Shown here: positions 42,674 to 51,742 of the stretch, in pieces
How the letters are laid out: the number at the start of each line of letters is the position of its first letter
Position numbering within the stretch: position 1 is the stretch's first letter
Assembly: GCF_042649045.1 (NCBI RefSeq)
Contig: NZ_JBHSEF010000026.1
Span: 248,001 to 312,000, forward strand
DNA from: Chryseomicrobium palamuruense
Lineage (GTDB): Bacteria > Bacillota > Bacilli > Bacillales_A > Planococcaceae
Length of the DNA stretch: 64,000 bases
Reading direction: 5' to 3'
Translations under genes and position numbers: made by a program
Notes under the pieces: generated by a model
Seen by the model: the letters and a program-made list of their open reading frames with translations, nothing else
The model's database searches: none
What the model was told of the DNA's origin: nothing

Positions 42674-42689
42674 ATTGTAAATTTACAAT
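42674..42689. promoter_or_regulatory. Perfect 16-bp palindrome upstream of the phosphate symporter
   Basis: ATTGTAAATTTACAAT is its own reverse complement. The half-site TTTACAAT recurs at 42698-42705, 16 bases downstream. It lies between two divergent genes and overlaps the likely promoter of the symporter (TATACT at 42711-42716). It looks like a transcription factor operator; the regulator is unknown. Confidence 0.55.
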
Positions 42690-42749
42690 GATTTCTCTTT
42701 ACAATACGTTTATACTTTAAGCATAATAGGTGACGTGTGAAAAAATTGT

Positions 42750-44399
42750 ATGGGAGTTGACCTTTACGTGGAATTAAACTGGCAGGAAATGCTGTTCACA
42801 TTCTTTGGTGGGTTAGGTATTTTCTTATTTTCAATAAAATTTATGGGAGAGGGCCTTCAAAAGTCAGCTGGTGATAAGCTTCGTGATATTTTGGACCGTT
42901 TTACTACGAATCCGTTTATGGGTGTACTGGTCGGGATTATTGTTACCATCCTAATTCAGTCATCATCAGGAACTACAGTTCTCGTCGTAGGACTTGTAAG
43001 TGCTGGCTTTATGACACTTCGTCAAGCGATTGGGGTCATTATGGGTGCCAATATCGGAACGACTGTCACAGCCTTTATTATTGGATTTGACGTTGGGGCT
43101 TATGCATTGCCAATTATGGCGCTTGGTGCATTTGCTATTTTCTTCTTTAAAAATGTACGTATTCATAATATTGGGGAAGTTATTTTTGGATTCGGTGGAC
43201 TTTTCCTAGGGTTAGAGCTCATGGGAGACGGGATGAAACCGCTTCGTGAAGTGCAAGCCTTTACCGATCTAACACTTGAGATGAGTACTAACTCTATACT
43301 AGGTGTCGTCGCTGGTGTTGTCTTTACAGTCATTGTTCAAAGTTCAAGTGCAACAATCGGAATTTTGCAGCAGCTATATGCTGAAAATTTAGTAACACTT
43401 GATGCAGCGCTACCAGTTCTATTTGGAGATAACATTGGTACGACTATTACTGCTGTTCTTGCTTCTCTTGGTGCATCTATTGTTGCCCGTCGTGCAGCGG
43501 CTGTTCACGTCCTCTTTAATTTAGTAGGAACAATGATTTTCTTGCTTTTCTTAGTGCCATTTGAAGCCTATGTTTCATGGCTCACTGGTATTTTAGGTCT
43601 TGAAGAAAAAATGCAAATTGCTTTTGCCCATGGTTCATTTAATGTAGCCAATACGATCATACAGTTCCCACTAATTGGTGTATGGGCATATCTTGTAACC
43701 AAATTGATTCCAGGTGAAGAACTTTCTATTGAATATAAACCAAAACATTTGGATGAAAACTTTATTGAACAATCTCCTTCCATTGCCATAGGTCAAGCGA
43801 AAGAAGAAATTCTGCGCATGGGGAACATGAGTGTTCAAGGATTAGAATTAACATATAGCTATTTAAAAAATCGGACGAAACGTGATGCGGAGTTAACGTT
43901 ACAAATTGAAGAAGCATTAAATAACTTAGATCACAAAATCACTGATTATTTAGTGAAGATTTCGTCTCAGTCGCTATCACCGCAAGATTCAACGCGTCAC
44001 AATATGTTGATGAACACGGTACGTGACATTGAGCGCATTGGAGATCACTTCGAGAACATCATTGAATTGATTCAGTATCAAGAGTCCCATAAACTGGTTC
44101 TAACAGATGATGCAATTGAGGACGTATCTGAGATGTTCGAGTTGACCATTGATACGGTAATGAAAGCAATGAAAGCTCTTGATGAGAACTCGGCTGAAAT
44201 TGCACGTGAAGTGGCAGAACAAGAAAACATTATCGATAAGATGGAACGCAAATTCCGTAAAAATCATATTAATCGTTTAAATGAAGGCCGTTGTACAGGT
44301 CAGGCAGGGATTATGTTTGTTGATATCCTAAGTAACTTAGAGCGTATAGGCGATCACTCTGTGAACATCGCTGAAGCTGTTTTAGGGAAGCGTGTATAA
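42750..44399 (+). CDS. Na/Pi cotransporter family protein (NptA type, PhoU-like tail)
   Basis: Sodium-dependent phosphate symporter or exporter family. The 549 residues have two inverted repeats of membrane helices, each with the QSSS signature (ILIQSSSGTTVLVVG near residue 72, VIVQSSSATIGILQQ near residue 195), and a C-terminal cytoplasmic PhoU-like helical domain (about 345-545, with DIERIGDHFENI and NLERIGDHSVNIAEAV). The start is uncertain: ATG 42750 has no ribosome binding site, while GTG 42768 has GGGAG 11 bases before it. The stop overlaps the next start (TAATG). Confidence 0.92.
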   Translation: MGVDLYVELNWQEMLFTFFGGLGIFLFSIKFMGEGLQKSAGDKLRDILDRFTTNPFMGVLVGIIVTILIQSSSGTTVLVVGLVSAGFMTLRQAIGVIMGANIGTTVTAFIIGFDVGAYALPIMALGAFAIFFFKNVRIHNIGEVIFGFGGLFLGLELMGDGMKPLREVQAFTDLTLEMSTNSILGVVAGVVFTVIVQSSSATIGILQQLYAENLVTLDAALPVLFGDNIGTTITAVLASLGASIVARRAAAVHVLFNLVGTMIFLLFLVPFEAYVSWLTGILGLEEKMQIAFAHGSFNVANTIIQFPLIGVWAYLVTKLIPGEELSIEYKPKHLDENFIEQSPSIAIGQAKEEILRMGNMSVQGLELTYSYLKNRTKRDAELTLQIEEALNNLDHKITDYLVKISSQSLSPQDSTRHNMLMNTVRDIERIGDHFENIIELIQYQESHKLVLTDDAIEDVSEMFELTIDTVMKAMKALDENSAEIAREVAEQENIIDKMERKFRKNHINRLNEGRCTGQAGIMFVDILSNLERIGDHSVNIAEAVLGKRV

Positions 44400-44878
44400 T
44401 GGAGATTCTTGCGTGGATCCTCATCGGACTCAGCTTTGCAGTTGCATTTGTCGGTCTAGTGTATCCGATTATTCCTTCTGTGGTTTTCTTAGTGCTAGGA
44501 TATATCCTATATGGGGTGTTCTTCAGCTTTAATGAACTCACTTGGTTATTTTGGGTCATCCAAATCTTATTTGTTGTTCTGATTTTCAGTGCAGACATGC
44601 TAGCAAACGCAGCAAGTGTCAAACGATTCGGAGGAACAAAGCCTGGGCTCTACGGAAGTACGATTGGTTTGCTTATTGGACCATTTGTAATTCCTGTTGC
44701 AGGAATCATTCTTGGTCCGTTCCTTGGGGCATTTCTCGCTGAACTTCTTATCAGCCGGAAAAAGCCTAAAGATGCGTTCCGAGCAGGAATTGGATCGTTT
44801 GTCGGTCTGATTACATCCAGTATTGTGAAAGCAATCTTGTTTGTCATCATGATTATCATTTTCTTTTTCTTTATCTAA
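44399..44878 (+). CDS. yqgC: DUF456 family membrane protein YqgC
   Basis: Integral membrane protein of unknown function. The 159 residues form about five helices; the family's central segment RFGGTKPGLYGSTIGLLIG and the GPFLGAFLAELLISRK region are clear. Its ATG overlaps the stop of the phosphate symporter gene, so the two form one unit. sodA follows with its own promoter, as in B. subtilis. Confidence 0.88.
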   Translation: MEILAWILIGLSFAVAFVGLVYPIIPSVVFLVLGYILYGVFFSFNELTWLFWVIQILFVVLIFSADMLANAASVKRFGGTKPGLYGSTIGLLIGPFVIPVAGIILGPFLGAFLAELLISRKKPKDAFRAGIGSFVGLITSSIVKAILFVIMIIIFFFFI

Positions 44879-44922
44879 CTTCAGACTTTAGCCTGAAATA
44901 TGAAAAATTAAATAGTTTTTAT

Positions 44923-44951
44923 TTGATTGCCATTGTCTTCTTTGCTAATGT
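44923..44951 (+). promoter_or_regulatory. Promoter of sodA
   Basis: TTGATT at 44923-44928, a 17-base spacer and TAATGT at 44946-44951, with TG one base before the -10 (extended). Confidence 0.55.
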
Positions 44952-44992
44952 AAATAGTGGATAAACTACTAGTACCTTAGGAGGAAATGACA

Positions 44993-45601
44993 ATGGCATT
45001 TGAATTACCAAAATTACCTTATGAGTATGACGCACTAGAACCACATATCGACAAAGAAACGATGAACATTCACCACACGAAACACCACAATACGTATATC
45101 ACGAATGTGAACAACGCTTTAGAAGGTCACGCAGATCTTTCTTCTAAATCTGTGGAAGAGTTAATTGCGAACCTAGATGCAGTTCCGGAAGATATCCGTA
45201 CGGCTGTTCGTAACAACGGTGGCGGTCACGCAAACCACTCTTTATTCTGGGAAATCCTATCACCTAATGGTGGAGGACAACCAACTGGCGAATTAGCAGA
45301 AGCAATCGACAGCAAGTTTGGAAGCTTTGATGCATTTAAAGAAGAATTTGCAAAAGCTGCTACAACTCGATTCGGTTCAGGTTGGGCATGGCTTTCTGTA
45401 TCAAATGGAGAATTAGAAGTGTCTTCTACTCCAAACCAAGACTCTCCAATCATGGAAGGTAAAACGCCACTTCTTGGTCTTGACGTTTGGGAGCATGCGT
45501 ACTACTTAAACTATCAAAACCGTCGTCCAGATTACATTTCTTCTTTCTGGAATGTTGTTAACTGGGATGAAGTGTCTCAACGTTACGCTTCAGCAAAATA
45601 A
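44993..45601 (+). CDS. sodA: Superoxide dismutase, Mn/Fe type
   Basis: Converts superoxide to peroxide in the cytoplasm. The 202 residues show the metal ligands in MNIHHTKHHNTY (His near 27), GGHANHSLFWEIL (His near 82), DVWEHAYYL (Asp and His near 162-166) and the ending SSFWNVVNWDEV. Manganese is likely from the Bacillales context. AGGAGG stands 8 bases before ATG 44993; the ATG at 44987 is too close to it. A strong terminator follows. Confidence 0.97.
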   Translation: MAFELPKLPYEYDALEPHIDKETMNIHHTKHHNTYITNVNNALEGHADLSSKSVEELIANLDAVPEDIRTAVRNNGGGHANHSLFWEILSPNGGGQPTGELAEAIDSKFGSFDAFKEEFAKAATTRFGSGWAWLSVSNGELEVSSTPNQDSPIMEGKTPLLGLDVWEHAYYLNYQNRRPDYISSFWNVVNWDEVSQRYASAK

Positions 45602-45612
45602 GTTTAAATCAG

Positions 45613-45642
45613 ATCCTGCAGAGTCTTCTGCAGGATTTTTTG
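45613..45642 (+). terminator. Intrinsic terminator after sodA
   Basis: A perfect 10-bp stem (45613-45622 with 45627-45636), loop GTCT and six T. Confidence 0.93.
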
Positions 45643-45686
45643 ATTCAAATTGTTCATATCAGGGAACTAAACTTCTCCTTCTGTCG

Positions 45687-45695
45687 TGTTATACT
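45687..45695 (+). promoter_or_regulatory. Extended -10 promoter of the PBP gene
   Basis: TGTTATACT, 20 bases before the start codon. An overlapping GGGAAC-N17-CGTG is a poor ECF match and is not relied on. Confidence 0.5.
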
Positions 45696-45714
45696 TAAGG
45701 GCGAGGTGCACGTG

Positions 45715-47934
45715 ATGAAAAAAATAACGACACAACGAACAAGAACGAGCAAAGCGAAACAACGCGCTCATTTAACTTTCCGAATGAATGTCCTATTCTT
45801 AACGATATTTATTTTATTTACGATGTTAATCTTCCGCCTTGGATATCTCCAGATTGTTAAAGGCGAGGAGTATACAAGTTTACTAGCGCGTACAGAAGAA
45901 GTCCCCGTAAATACGAGCGTACCGAGAGGTCGTATTTTTGATACGGAAGGTCGAATCTTAGTCGATAACAAAGCAGAACGAGCAATTACATACACGAAAA
46001 TGCAAACAACCAAAGCAGAAGAAATGTGGACAATTGCTGAACAACTGGCTCTGTTGATTGAGAAAGACGACAAAAGCATCACGAAAAGTGATCTTCAGGA
46101 TTATTGGTTACGTAAGAACAGCGAGAATATCTATGTGAATGTTTCCGAAGAAGAGCGAAAAGCGATACAAGATAATGATGAACTTACAAATTCAGAAAAA
46201 ACCTCTCAGATTAACCGGTTAATTCGTGAGGCGATTCCACAAGAAGACTTAGACAGTTTTTCAAAAGAAGACCGAGAGATCATTGCCATTTACCGTGAGA
46301 TGGCATCAGGTTATGCATTATCTCCTCAGATTATTAAGGGTGAAGATGTTACAGCCGAGGAATTTGCACGTGTTTCTGAACGTCTTGGTGAGTTAAAAGG
46401 GGTCAATACGACAACGGACTGGAGAAGGGTTCGGAATTCGAATTTAGCCATTCTTGGAACGACTACGCTACCTAAGGAAGGAATTCCGAGGTCTTCGTTA
46501 AATCACTATCTAGCTCGCGACTATTCACGCAATGATCGAGTAGGTCGAAGTTATGTGGAACAGCAGTATGAAGAAATTCTTCAAGGTCAAAAATCTGTTG
46601 TAAAGAACATCACAGATGGAAAAGGGCGAGTTATCGATACACAAACCGTATATGAAGGAGATCCTGGAAAAGATATTGTCCTTTCCATCGATACCGAAGT
46701 ACAAGCTCGACTAGAAGAGGTCGTCACAAACCGGCTTCTAGAAATGAAACGAGATGTAGGTACGCAACACCTCGACCGAATGTTCTTCACGCTCATGGAC
46801 CCCAACACAGGGGAGATTATCGCGATGGTCGGTAAAATCCTTCGTCGGGATGCAGAGACTCAGGAATTTGCACGTGATCCAGAGACAGGTAGCTATATTG
46901 TGGATGATTATGCGTTCGGCACATTTACAACAGCATATGAGGCCGGTTCGACAGTGAAAGCCGGAACACTATTAACGGGGTACCGTGAAAATGCCATCAA
47001 TGTAGGAGATTCTAAAGTAGATGAACCTATCTTTATCGCACAAGATCGACCGAAGTCATCTGTATTTAACCGATCAGGTCGAATTCCAATGAATGACTTA
47101 ACAGCCCTAGAGCGGTCTTCAAACGTATATATGTTTAAAACAGCCTTTACATTGGCAGGCGAGACCTATCAACCGAGAGAAAGTGTGAATTTTAATTTTG
47201 ATGCGTTTGATAAACTTCGTAACGGGTATGCCCAACTTGGGCTAGGGGTACCGACTGGTATTGATCTCCCTGGAGAAGTTGCCGGTTATAGTGATCCCAC
47301 GCAAGATTCAGCAGGAAAACTTCTTGACTTAAGTATCGGCCAGTATGATACCTATACACCGCTTCAGTTGACACAATTTATTTCAACTATTGCGAATGGT
47401 GGAAAGCGATTAAAACCTCATGTTGTCAAAGAAATCCGTGAACCTTCAGAAAGCGGTGAACGCCTTGGTGCGCTTTCTATGGAAGTAAAACCGCAAGTGT
47501 TAAATGTGTTGGAGAACACGCAGCGTGAGATCAATCACGTACGCGAAGGGATGCGCCGAGTGTATCAAGGCTCCCAGGGAACGGCACGCGGAGCTTTCAA
47601 TGGTTTTAAATATAATGGTGCTGGAAAAACTGGAACGGCAGAAACATTCGCCTACGATCCTGTCCGAAAGCGCATGTTTGAAACTGTGACACTCACACAT
47701 GTAGGATTTGCTCCATTTGATAACCCGAGTATAGCCTATTCGACCCTCATTCCATGGGCGTCAACCCGAGATGACTACACAACGAATAGTTCAACTCCCC
47801 TTACGAGGGAACTTGTCGATGCCTATTTTGAGATTCTGGAGAAACGTAGAGCGGAACAGATTGAAGAAGATTTACATCCTACTATCAAACCTTCTTTAAA
47901 CCAACTACAAGTCGATGAAGAAGATGAACAATAA
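45715..47934 (+). CDS. pbpA: Class B penicillin-binding protein (transpeptidase, PBP2A/PbpA type)
   Basis: Peptidoglycan transpeptidase anchored by one helix (MNVLFLTIFILFTMLIFRL, about residue 25). The 739 residues include the dimerisation domain (PRGRIFDTEGRILVDN), the transpeptidase motifs SxxK as STVKAG near residue 410, SxN as SSNVYM near 465, and KTG as GAGKTGTAETF near 640. Adjacency to sodA and pst matches B. subtilis pbpA, a rod-width or elongation enzyme; that role is inferred. ATG 45715 has GAGGTG 6 bases upstream; a longer start at 45640 lies in the sodA terminator. Confidence 0.93.
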   Translation: MKKITTQRTRTSKAKQRAHLTFRMNVLFLTIFILFTMLIFRLGYLQIVKGEEYTSLLARTEEVPVNTSVPRGRIFDTEGRILVDNKAERAITYTKMQTTKAEEMWTIAEQLALLIEKDDKSITKSDLQDYWLRKNSENIYVNVSEEERKAIQDNDELTNSEKTSQINRLIREAIPQEDLDSFSKEDREIIAIYREMASGYALSPQIIKGEDVTAEEFARVSERLGELKGVNTTTDWRRVRNSNLAILGTTTLPKEGIPRSSLNHYLARDYSRNDRVGRSYVEQQYEEILQGQKSVVKNITDGKGRVIDTQTVYEGDPGKDIVLSIDTEVQARLEEVVTNRLLEMKRDVGTQHLDRMFFTLMDPNTGEIIAMVGKILRRDAETQEFARDPETGSYIVDDYAFGTFTTAYEAGSTVKAGTLLTGYRENAINVGDSKVDEPIFIAQDRPKSSVFNRSGRIPMNDLTALERSSNVYMFKTAFTLAGETYQPRESVNFNFDAFDKLRNGYAQLGLGVPTGIDLPGEVAGYSDPTQDSAGKLLDLSIGQYDTYTPLQLTQFISTIANGGKRLKPHVVKEIREPSESGERLGALSMEVKPQVLNVLENTQREINHVREGMRRVYQGSQGTARGAFNGFKYNGAGKTGTAETFAYDPVRKRMFETVTLTHVGFAPFDNPSIAYSTLIPWASTRDDYTTNSSTPLTRELVDAYFEILEKRRAEQIEEDLHPTIKPSLNQLQVDEEDEQ

Positions 47935-47938
47935 TTAG

Positions 47939-47965
47939 ACAGCTGCCTCCGGGTAGCTGTTTTTG
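47939..47965 (+). terminator. Intrinsic terminator after pbpA
   Basis: Stem ACAGCT/AGCTGT with an inner CC/GG pairing around TCC, followed by five T. Confidence 0.75.
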
Positions 47966-47967
47966 CG

Positions 47968-48021
47968 TTTACAAAACCTTTACATTGCTTTCATAAAGGC
48001 TCAATAAAGTCCTTGTATAGT
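47968..48021 (+). promoter_or_regulatory. Pho box and promoter of the pst operon
   Basis: Four direct repeats spaced exactly 11 bases: TTTACA at 47968, TTTACA at 47979, TTCATA at 47990 and TCAATA at 48001. This fits the PhoP-binding TT(A/T/C)ACA repeats with 5-base spacers. A -10 TATAGT follows at 48016-48021 with no proper -35, as expected for a PhoP-activated promoter. Confidence 0.85.
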
Positions 48022-48064
48022 TAGCAATGTAAGAAAAAACAAACTCTGTAGGGGGACACACCTG

Positions 48065-49021
48065 ATGAAGAACTGGAAATACTTTATGGGAACAGCAATG
48101 CTTGGATCTGCACTTATTTTAGGAGCGTGTGGAGACGAAGCTTCGGAATCAGCAGAAGGTACAGATACAACAGATACTGGTAGTGAAGAAGCAGTCGTTG
48201 AAGGTTCAGTAGTAGGAGATGGTTCATCAACAGTAGCGCCAATCCTAGAAGCACTAGTTGAAGAATATTCTGCACAAAGTGAAGTACAAGTAACAGTTGG
48301 TGTATCAGGAACAGGTGGAGGATTTGAGAAATTTATCGCAGGAACTACAGACTTCTCAAACGCATCTCGTCCAATCAAAGAAGAAGAAGCAGCAGAATTA
48401 GAAGCAGCAGGAATTGACTTTACAGAATTCCTACTTGCTTATGACGGATTAACGGTAGTAGTAAACAGTGAAAATGACTGGGCATCTGATTTAACTGTAG
48501 AAGACTTGAAGAAGATTTGGGTAGAAGATGGCACAACAAAAATGTGGTCAGATATCAACCCTGAATGGCCTGAAGAAGAAATCGTGTTCTATTCACCTGG
48601 TACAGACTCAGGTACTTACGATTACTTCAATGAAGTTATCTTAGAAGATGCTGACATGGTTTCAGCTGCAACTCTTTCTGAAGACGATAACATACTTGTA
48701 CAAGGTGTACAAGGTGACGTCAATGCAATTGGATTCTTCGGGTATGCGCACTACCTAGCGAACCAAGATACAATTTCTGCAGTGAGCATTGAGGGCATTG
48801 AGCCAAACAACGAAACAATTGAATCTGGTGAATATTCACCACTATCACGCCCACTCTACACATATGTGAGCAACGCAGCTATTGCTGAAAATCCAGCAGT
48901 ATATGACTTTATGAAATATGTGATTGAAAATGCAGGAGAAATGGCTGAGGCTGTTGGGTATGTATCTGCACCACAAGAAGAGTATGACGCAGATATGGAA
49001 GCACTTGAAGCTTTAAAATAA
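48065..49021 (+). CDS. pstS: Phosphate-binding lipoprotein PstS
   Basis: Extracellular substrate-binding subunit of the high-affinity phosphate ABC importer. The 318 residues have a lipoprotein signal with lipobox LGAC (Cys near residue 21), an acidic linker, then phosphate-binding loops GDGSSTVAPILEAL, SGTGGGFEKF, DFSNASRPIK and YSPGTDSGTYDYF. ATG 48065 follows AGGGGG. A hairpin separates it from pstC, so it is probably made in excess of the other subunits. Confidence 0.96.
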   Translation: MKNWKYFMGTAMLGSALILGACGDEASESAEGTDTTDTGSEEAVVEGSVVGDGSSTVAPILEALVEEYSAQSEVQVTVGVSGTGGGFEKFIAGTTDFSNASRPIKEEEAAELEAAGIDFTEFLLAYDGLTVVVNSENDWASDLTVEDLKKIWVEDGTTKMWSDINPEWPEEEIVFYSPGTDSGTYDYFNEVILEDADMVSAATLSEDDNILVQGVQGDVNAIGFFGYAHYLANQDTISAVSIEGIEPNNETIESGEYSPLSRPLYTYVSNAAIAENPAVYDFMKYVIENAGEMAEAVGYVSAPQEEYDADMEALEALK

Positions 49022-49043
49022 TCACTGTTTATACGTGAAGAAC

Positions 49044-49069
49044 AAGAGTAGCGTCTTGCTACTCTTTTC
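49044..49069 (+). terminator. Intergenic attenuator between pstS and pstC
   Basis: A perfect 9-bp stem (49044-49052 with 49058-49066) and a TTTTC tail within the operon. It would lower transcription of pstCAB relative to pstS. Confidence 0.8.
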
Positions 49070-49098
49070 TTCCGTCTAGTTGGAAAAGGGGGATCACG

Positions 49099-50034
49099 AT
49101 GGCTGAGCAACGTCCATCTGTTCAAGAGATGATTGCAAACGCAGGAACAAAGCGAAACCGGAAAACACTTGAAAAAACAATACCGGTTGTCCTTTTCATC
49201 ATTGCAGCAATCTCTGTACTAACTACATTAGGTATTGTATTTACACTAATAGTTGAAACATTTATCTTCTTTACAGAAGTACCTTTCTTCTCTTTCTTAT
49301 TTGGTACAGAGTGGTTACCATTCTCCAATACAGAAGCGCGATTTGGGATATTGCCCCTCATTGTTGGTACTTTAAAAGTAACATTCATAGCAGTAATTGT
49401 AGCAGTGCCACTTGGTCTATCGGCAGCTATCTACTTAAGTGAATATGCAAGTGATACTGCTAGAAGAATTATTAAGCCAATTCTAGAAGTACTTGCGGGT
49501 GTACCAACAATCGTATATGGCTACTTTGCATTAACATTTGTTACTCCAGTGCTTCAGCAGTTTATTCCTGAACTGAAGATCTTCAATGCAATCAGCCCTG
49601 GAATCGTAGTGGGTATCATGATTATTCCAATGATTGCTTCTTTATCTGAAGATGCGATGAGCGCAGTACCGAACAGCATTCGTGAAGGTGCACTTGGAAT
49701 GGGATCAACTCGTCTTGAAGTGGCACTGAAGATTGTTCTTCCAGCTGCCCTGTCTGGAATTTTAGCATCGATTGTATTAGCGATGTCACGCGCAATTGGA
49801 GAGACAATGATTGTATCTCTAGCAGCAGGGTCAACGCCTCGATTTGATGGTCAATTCACAGACAGTATTCAAACCATGACAGCTTACATTGTGCAAGTAG
49901 CAACAGGTGATGCTGGGTATGGCACAACAATCTATTATTCCATTTACGCAGTTGGGTTTACATTGTTCTTGTTCACACTAGTGATGAACTTGTTAGCACA
50001 ACGAATTTCAAAACGTTTCAGAGAGGAGTATTGA
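49099..50034 (+). CDS. pstC: Phosphate ABC transporter permease PstC
   Basis: One of two membrane subunits of the phosphate importer. The 311 residues have about six helices, the cytoplasmic coupling segment EGALGMGSTRLEVALKIVLP (the EAA loop) near residue 198 and LAGVPTIVYGYFAL. AAGGGGGATC precedes ATG 49099. pstA starts one base after its stop codon. Confidence 0.95.
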   Translation: MAEQRPSVQEMIANAGTKRNRKTLEKTIPVVLFIIAAISVLTTLGIVFTLIVETFIFFTEVPFFSFLFGTEWLPFSNTEARFGILPLIVGTLKVTFIAVIVAVPLGLSAAIYLSEYASDTARRIIKPILEVLAGVPTIVYGYFALTFVTPVLQQFIPELKIFNAISPGIVVGIMIIPMIASLSEDAMSAVPNSIREGALGMGSTRLEVALKIVLPAALSGILASIVLAMSRAIGETMIVSLAAGSTPRFDGQFTDSIQTMTAYIVQVATGDAGYGTTIYYSIYAVGFTLFLFTLVMNLLAQRISKRFREEY

Positions 50035-50035
50035 T

Positions 50036-50914
50036 ATGCGCTATATGAACAATGAAGCCGTGATGAAAAAGATGAATTCACGTAAAATCGTCAATCTTAT
50101 CTTCAAAGGCATCTTCTTATTTGCGACAATACTCGCTCTTATGACGCTTGCTGTGCTATTTTATCGAATTTTATCTCAAGGAATCGGCTATCTCTCTTGG
50201 GATTTCTTCAACAACTTTGCCTCACGCTTCCCAGAAAAAGCTGGTATTAAAGCGGCTTTAATTGGATCGATTTGGTTGATGGCTGTTGTCGCACCTGTTT
50301 CGATGTTCTTAGGTATCGGTAGTGCAATCTATCTAGAAGAGTATGCCAAGAAAAACAAAATCAATGATTTTATTCGAGTCAATATTTCAAATTTAGCCGG
50401 CGTACCTTCTGTTGTATTCGGTTTACTTGGTTTAACGATTTTCGTTCGTGCGCTTGCGCTTGGAAATAGTGTATTAGCAGCTGGATTTACAATGAGTCTT
50501 TTAATACTACCGGTGATTATTGTGGCATCTCAAGAAGCTATCCGTGCTGTTCCTAGTGAAGTGCGAGCAGCTTCTTATGGAATGGGAGCTACAAAGTGGC
50601 AGACGATTACACGCGTCGTATTGCCAAGTGCAATACCGGGGATTTTAACAGGTTCAATTCTTGCGTTATCTCGAGCAATTGGAGAAACAGCTCCACTAGT
50701 CGTCATTGGAGTTCCCGTCATTATTCAGTTCTTGCCGAGTGGTGTGTTCGATACATTTACCGCACTTCCTATGCAGATCTATGACTGGGCGAAGCGTCCA
50801 CAAGCGGACTTCCAAAACGTTGCTTCTGCCGGGATCATTGTTTTGATGTCTGTTCTATTGTTAATGAACTCTGTGGCTGTATTAATACGTAATAAATTCC
50901 AGAAGCGTTACTAG
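50036..50914 (+). CDS. pstA: Phosphate ABC transporter permease PstA
   Basis: Second membrane subunit, pairing with PstC. The 292 residues have six helices, NLAGVPSVVFGLLGL near residue 120 and the EAA loop RAASYGMGATKWQTITRVVL near residue 180. GAGGAG lies 7 bases before ATG 50036, within the pstC end. pstB follows at 27 bases. Confidence 0.95.
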   Translation: MRYMNNEAVMKKMNSRKIVNLIFKGIFLFATILALMTLAVLFYRILSQGIGYLSWDFFNNFASRFPEKAGIKAALIGSIWLMAVVAPVSMFLGIGSAIYLEEYAKKNKINDFIRVNISNLAGVPSVVFGLLGLTIFVRALALGNSVLAAGFTMSLLILPVIIVASQEAIRAVPSEVRAASYGMGATKWQTITRVVLPSAIPGILTGSILALSRAIGETAPLVVIGVPVIIQFLPSGVFDTFTALPMQIYDWAKRPQADFQNVASAGIIVLMSVLLLMNSVAVLIRNKFQKRY

Positions 50915-50940
50915 ACGCATCGGAAAAGGGGAGACTACAC

Positions 50941-51729
50941 ATGGTACAACAAATTGATAAAAAGCCTGAAACAACTCAAATTGTCTATGATACAAAAGGT
51001 TTGAATCTTTGGTACGGCACGAATCACGCTTTGAAAAATATTGATTTGCCAATTTACGAAAATGAAGTGACAGCGATTATCGGTCCATCTGGATGTGGGA
51101 AATCGACGTATATAAAAACGCTAAATCGTATGGTGGAATTAACACAAGGTGTAAAAACATCTGGAGAAATTCACTACCGCGGTCGCAACATTTTTGATAA
51201 GGATTACACAGTTGAAGAACTACGTACGAAGGTTGGAATGGTATTTCAAAAACCAAACCCATTCCCGAAATCGATCTATGACAACATTGCCTATGGTCCA
51301 CGTATCCACGGTATTAAAAACAAGAAAATCTTAGATGAAATTGTCGAGAAAAGTTTACGTGGCGCAGCGATCTGGGATGAAGTAAAAGATCGTCTATCTA
51401 CAAATGCTTACAGCTTGTCGGGTGGTCAACAACAACGAATCTGTATTGCACGTGCACTAGCAATCGAACCAGATGTCATCTTGATGGACGAGCCTACTTC
51501 TGCCCTAGATCCGATCAGTACTTTAAAAGTAGAAGAATTGGTGCAGGAATTAAAGAAAGATTACTCAATCATCATCGTCACGCATAACATGCAACAAGCA
51601 GGACGAATTTCAGACAAGACAGCATTTTTCTTAAACGGGGAAGTTGTTGAATACGATGAGACAAATGTGATTTTCTCAAATCCATCTGATCAACGTACAG
51701 AAGATTATATTTCAGGTCGATTCGGCTAA
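50941..51729 (+). CDS. pstB: Phosphate ABC transporter ATPase PstB
   Basis: ATPase of the phosphate importer. The 262 residues show Walker A GPSGCGKSTYIKTLNR near residue 45, signature YSLSGGQQQRICIARAL, Walker B VILMDEPTSALDP and the PstB-specific KVGMVFQKPNPFPKSIYDN. AAGGGGAG precedes ATG 50941. There is one pstB here, unlike the two copies in B. subtilis. Confidence 0.97.
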   Translation: MVQQIDKKPETTQIVYDTKGLNLWYGTNHALKNIDLPIYENEVTAIIGPSGCGKSTYIKTLNRMVELTQGVKTSGEIHYRGRNIFDKDYTVEELRTKVGMVFQKPNPFPKSIYDNIAYGPRIHGIKNKKILDEIVEKSLRGAAIWDEVKDRLSTNAYSLSGGQQQRICIARALAIEPDVILMDEPTSALDPISTLKVEELVQELKKDYSIIIVTHNMQQAGRISDKTAFFLNGEVVEYDETNVIFSNPSDQRTEDYISGRFG

Positions 51730-51742
51730 GGGGGCTATTCAC

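Noticed and set aside
45662..45687. Possible ECF promoter before pbpA
   Set aside because: GGGAAC-N17-CGTG deviates in both elements; the extended -10 at 45687 is the simpler explanation.
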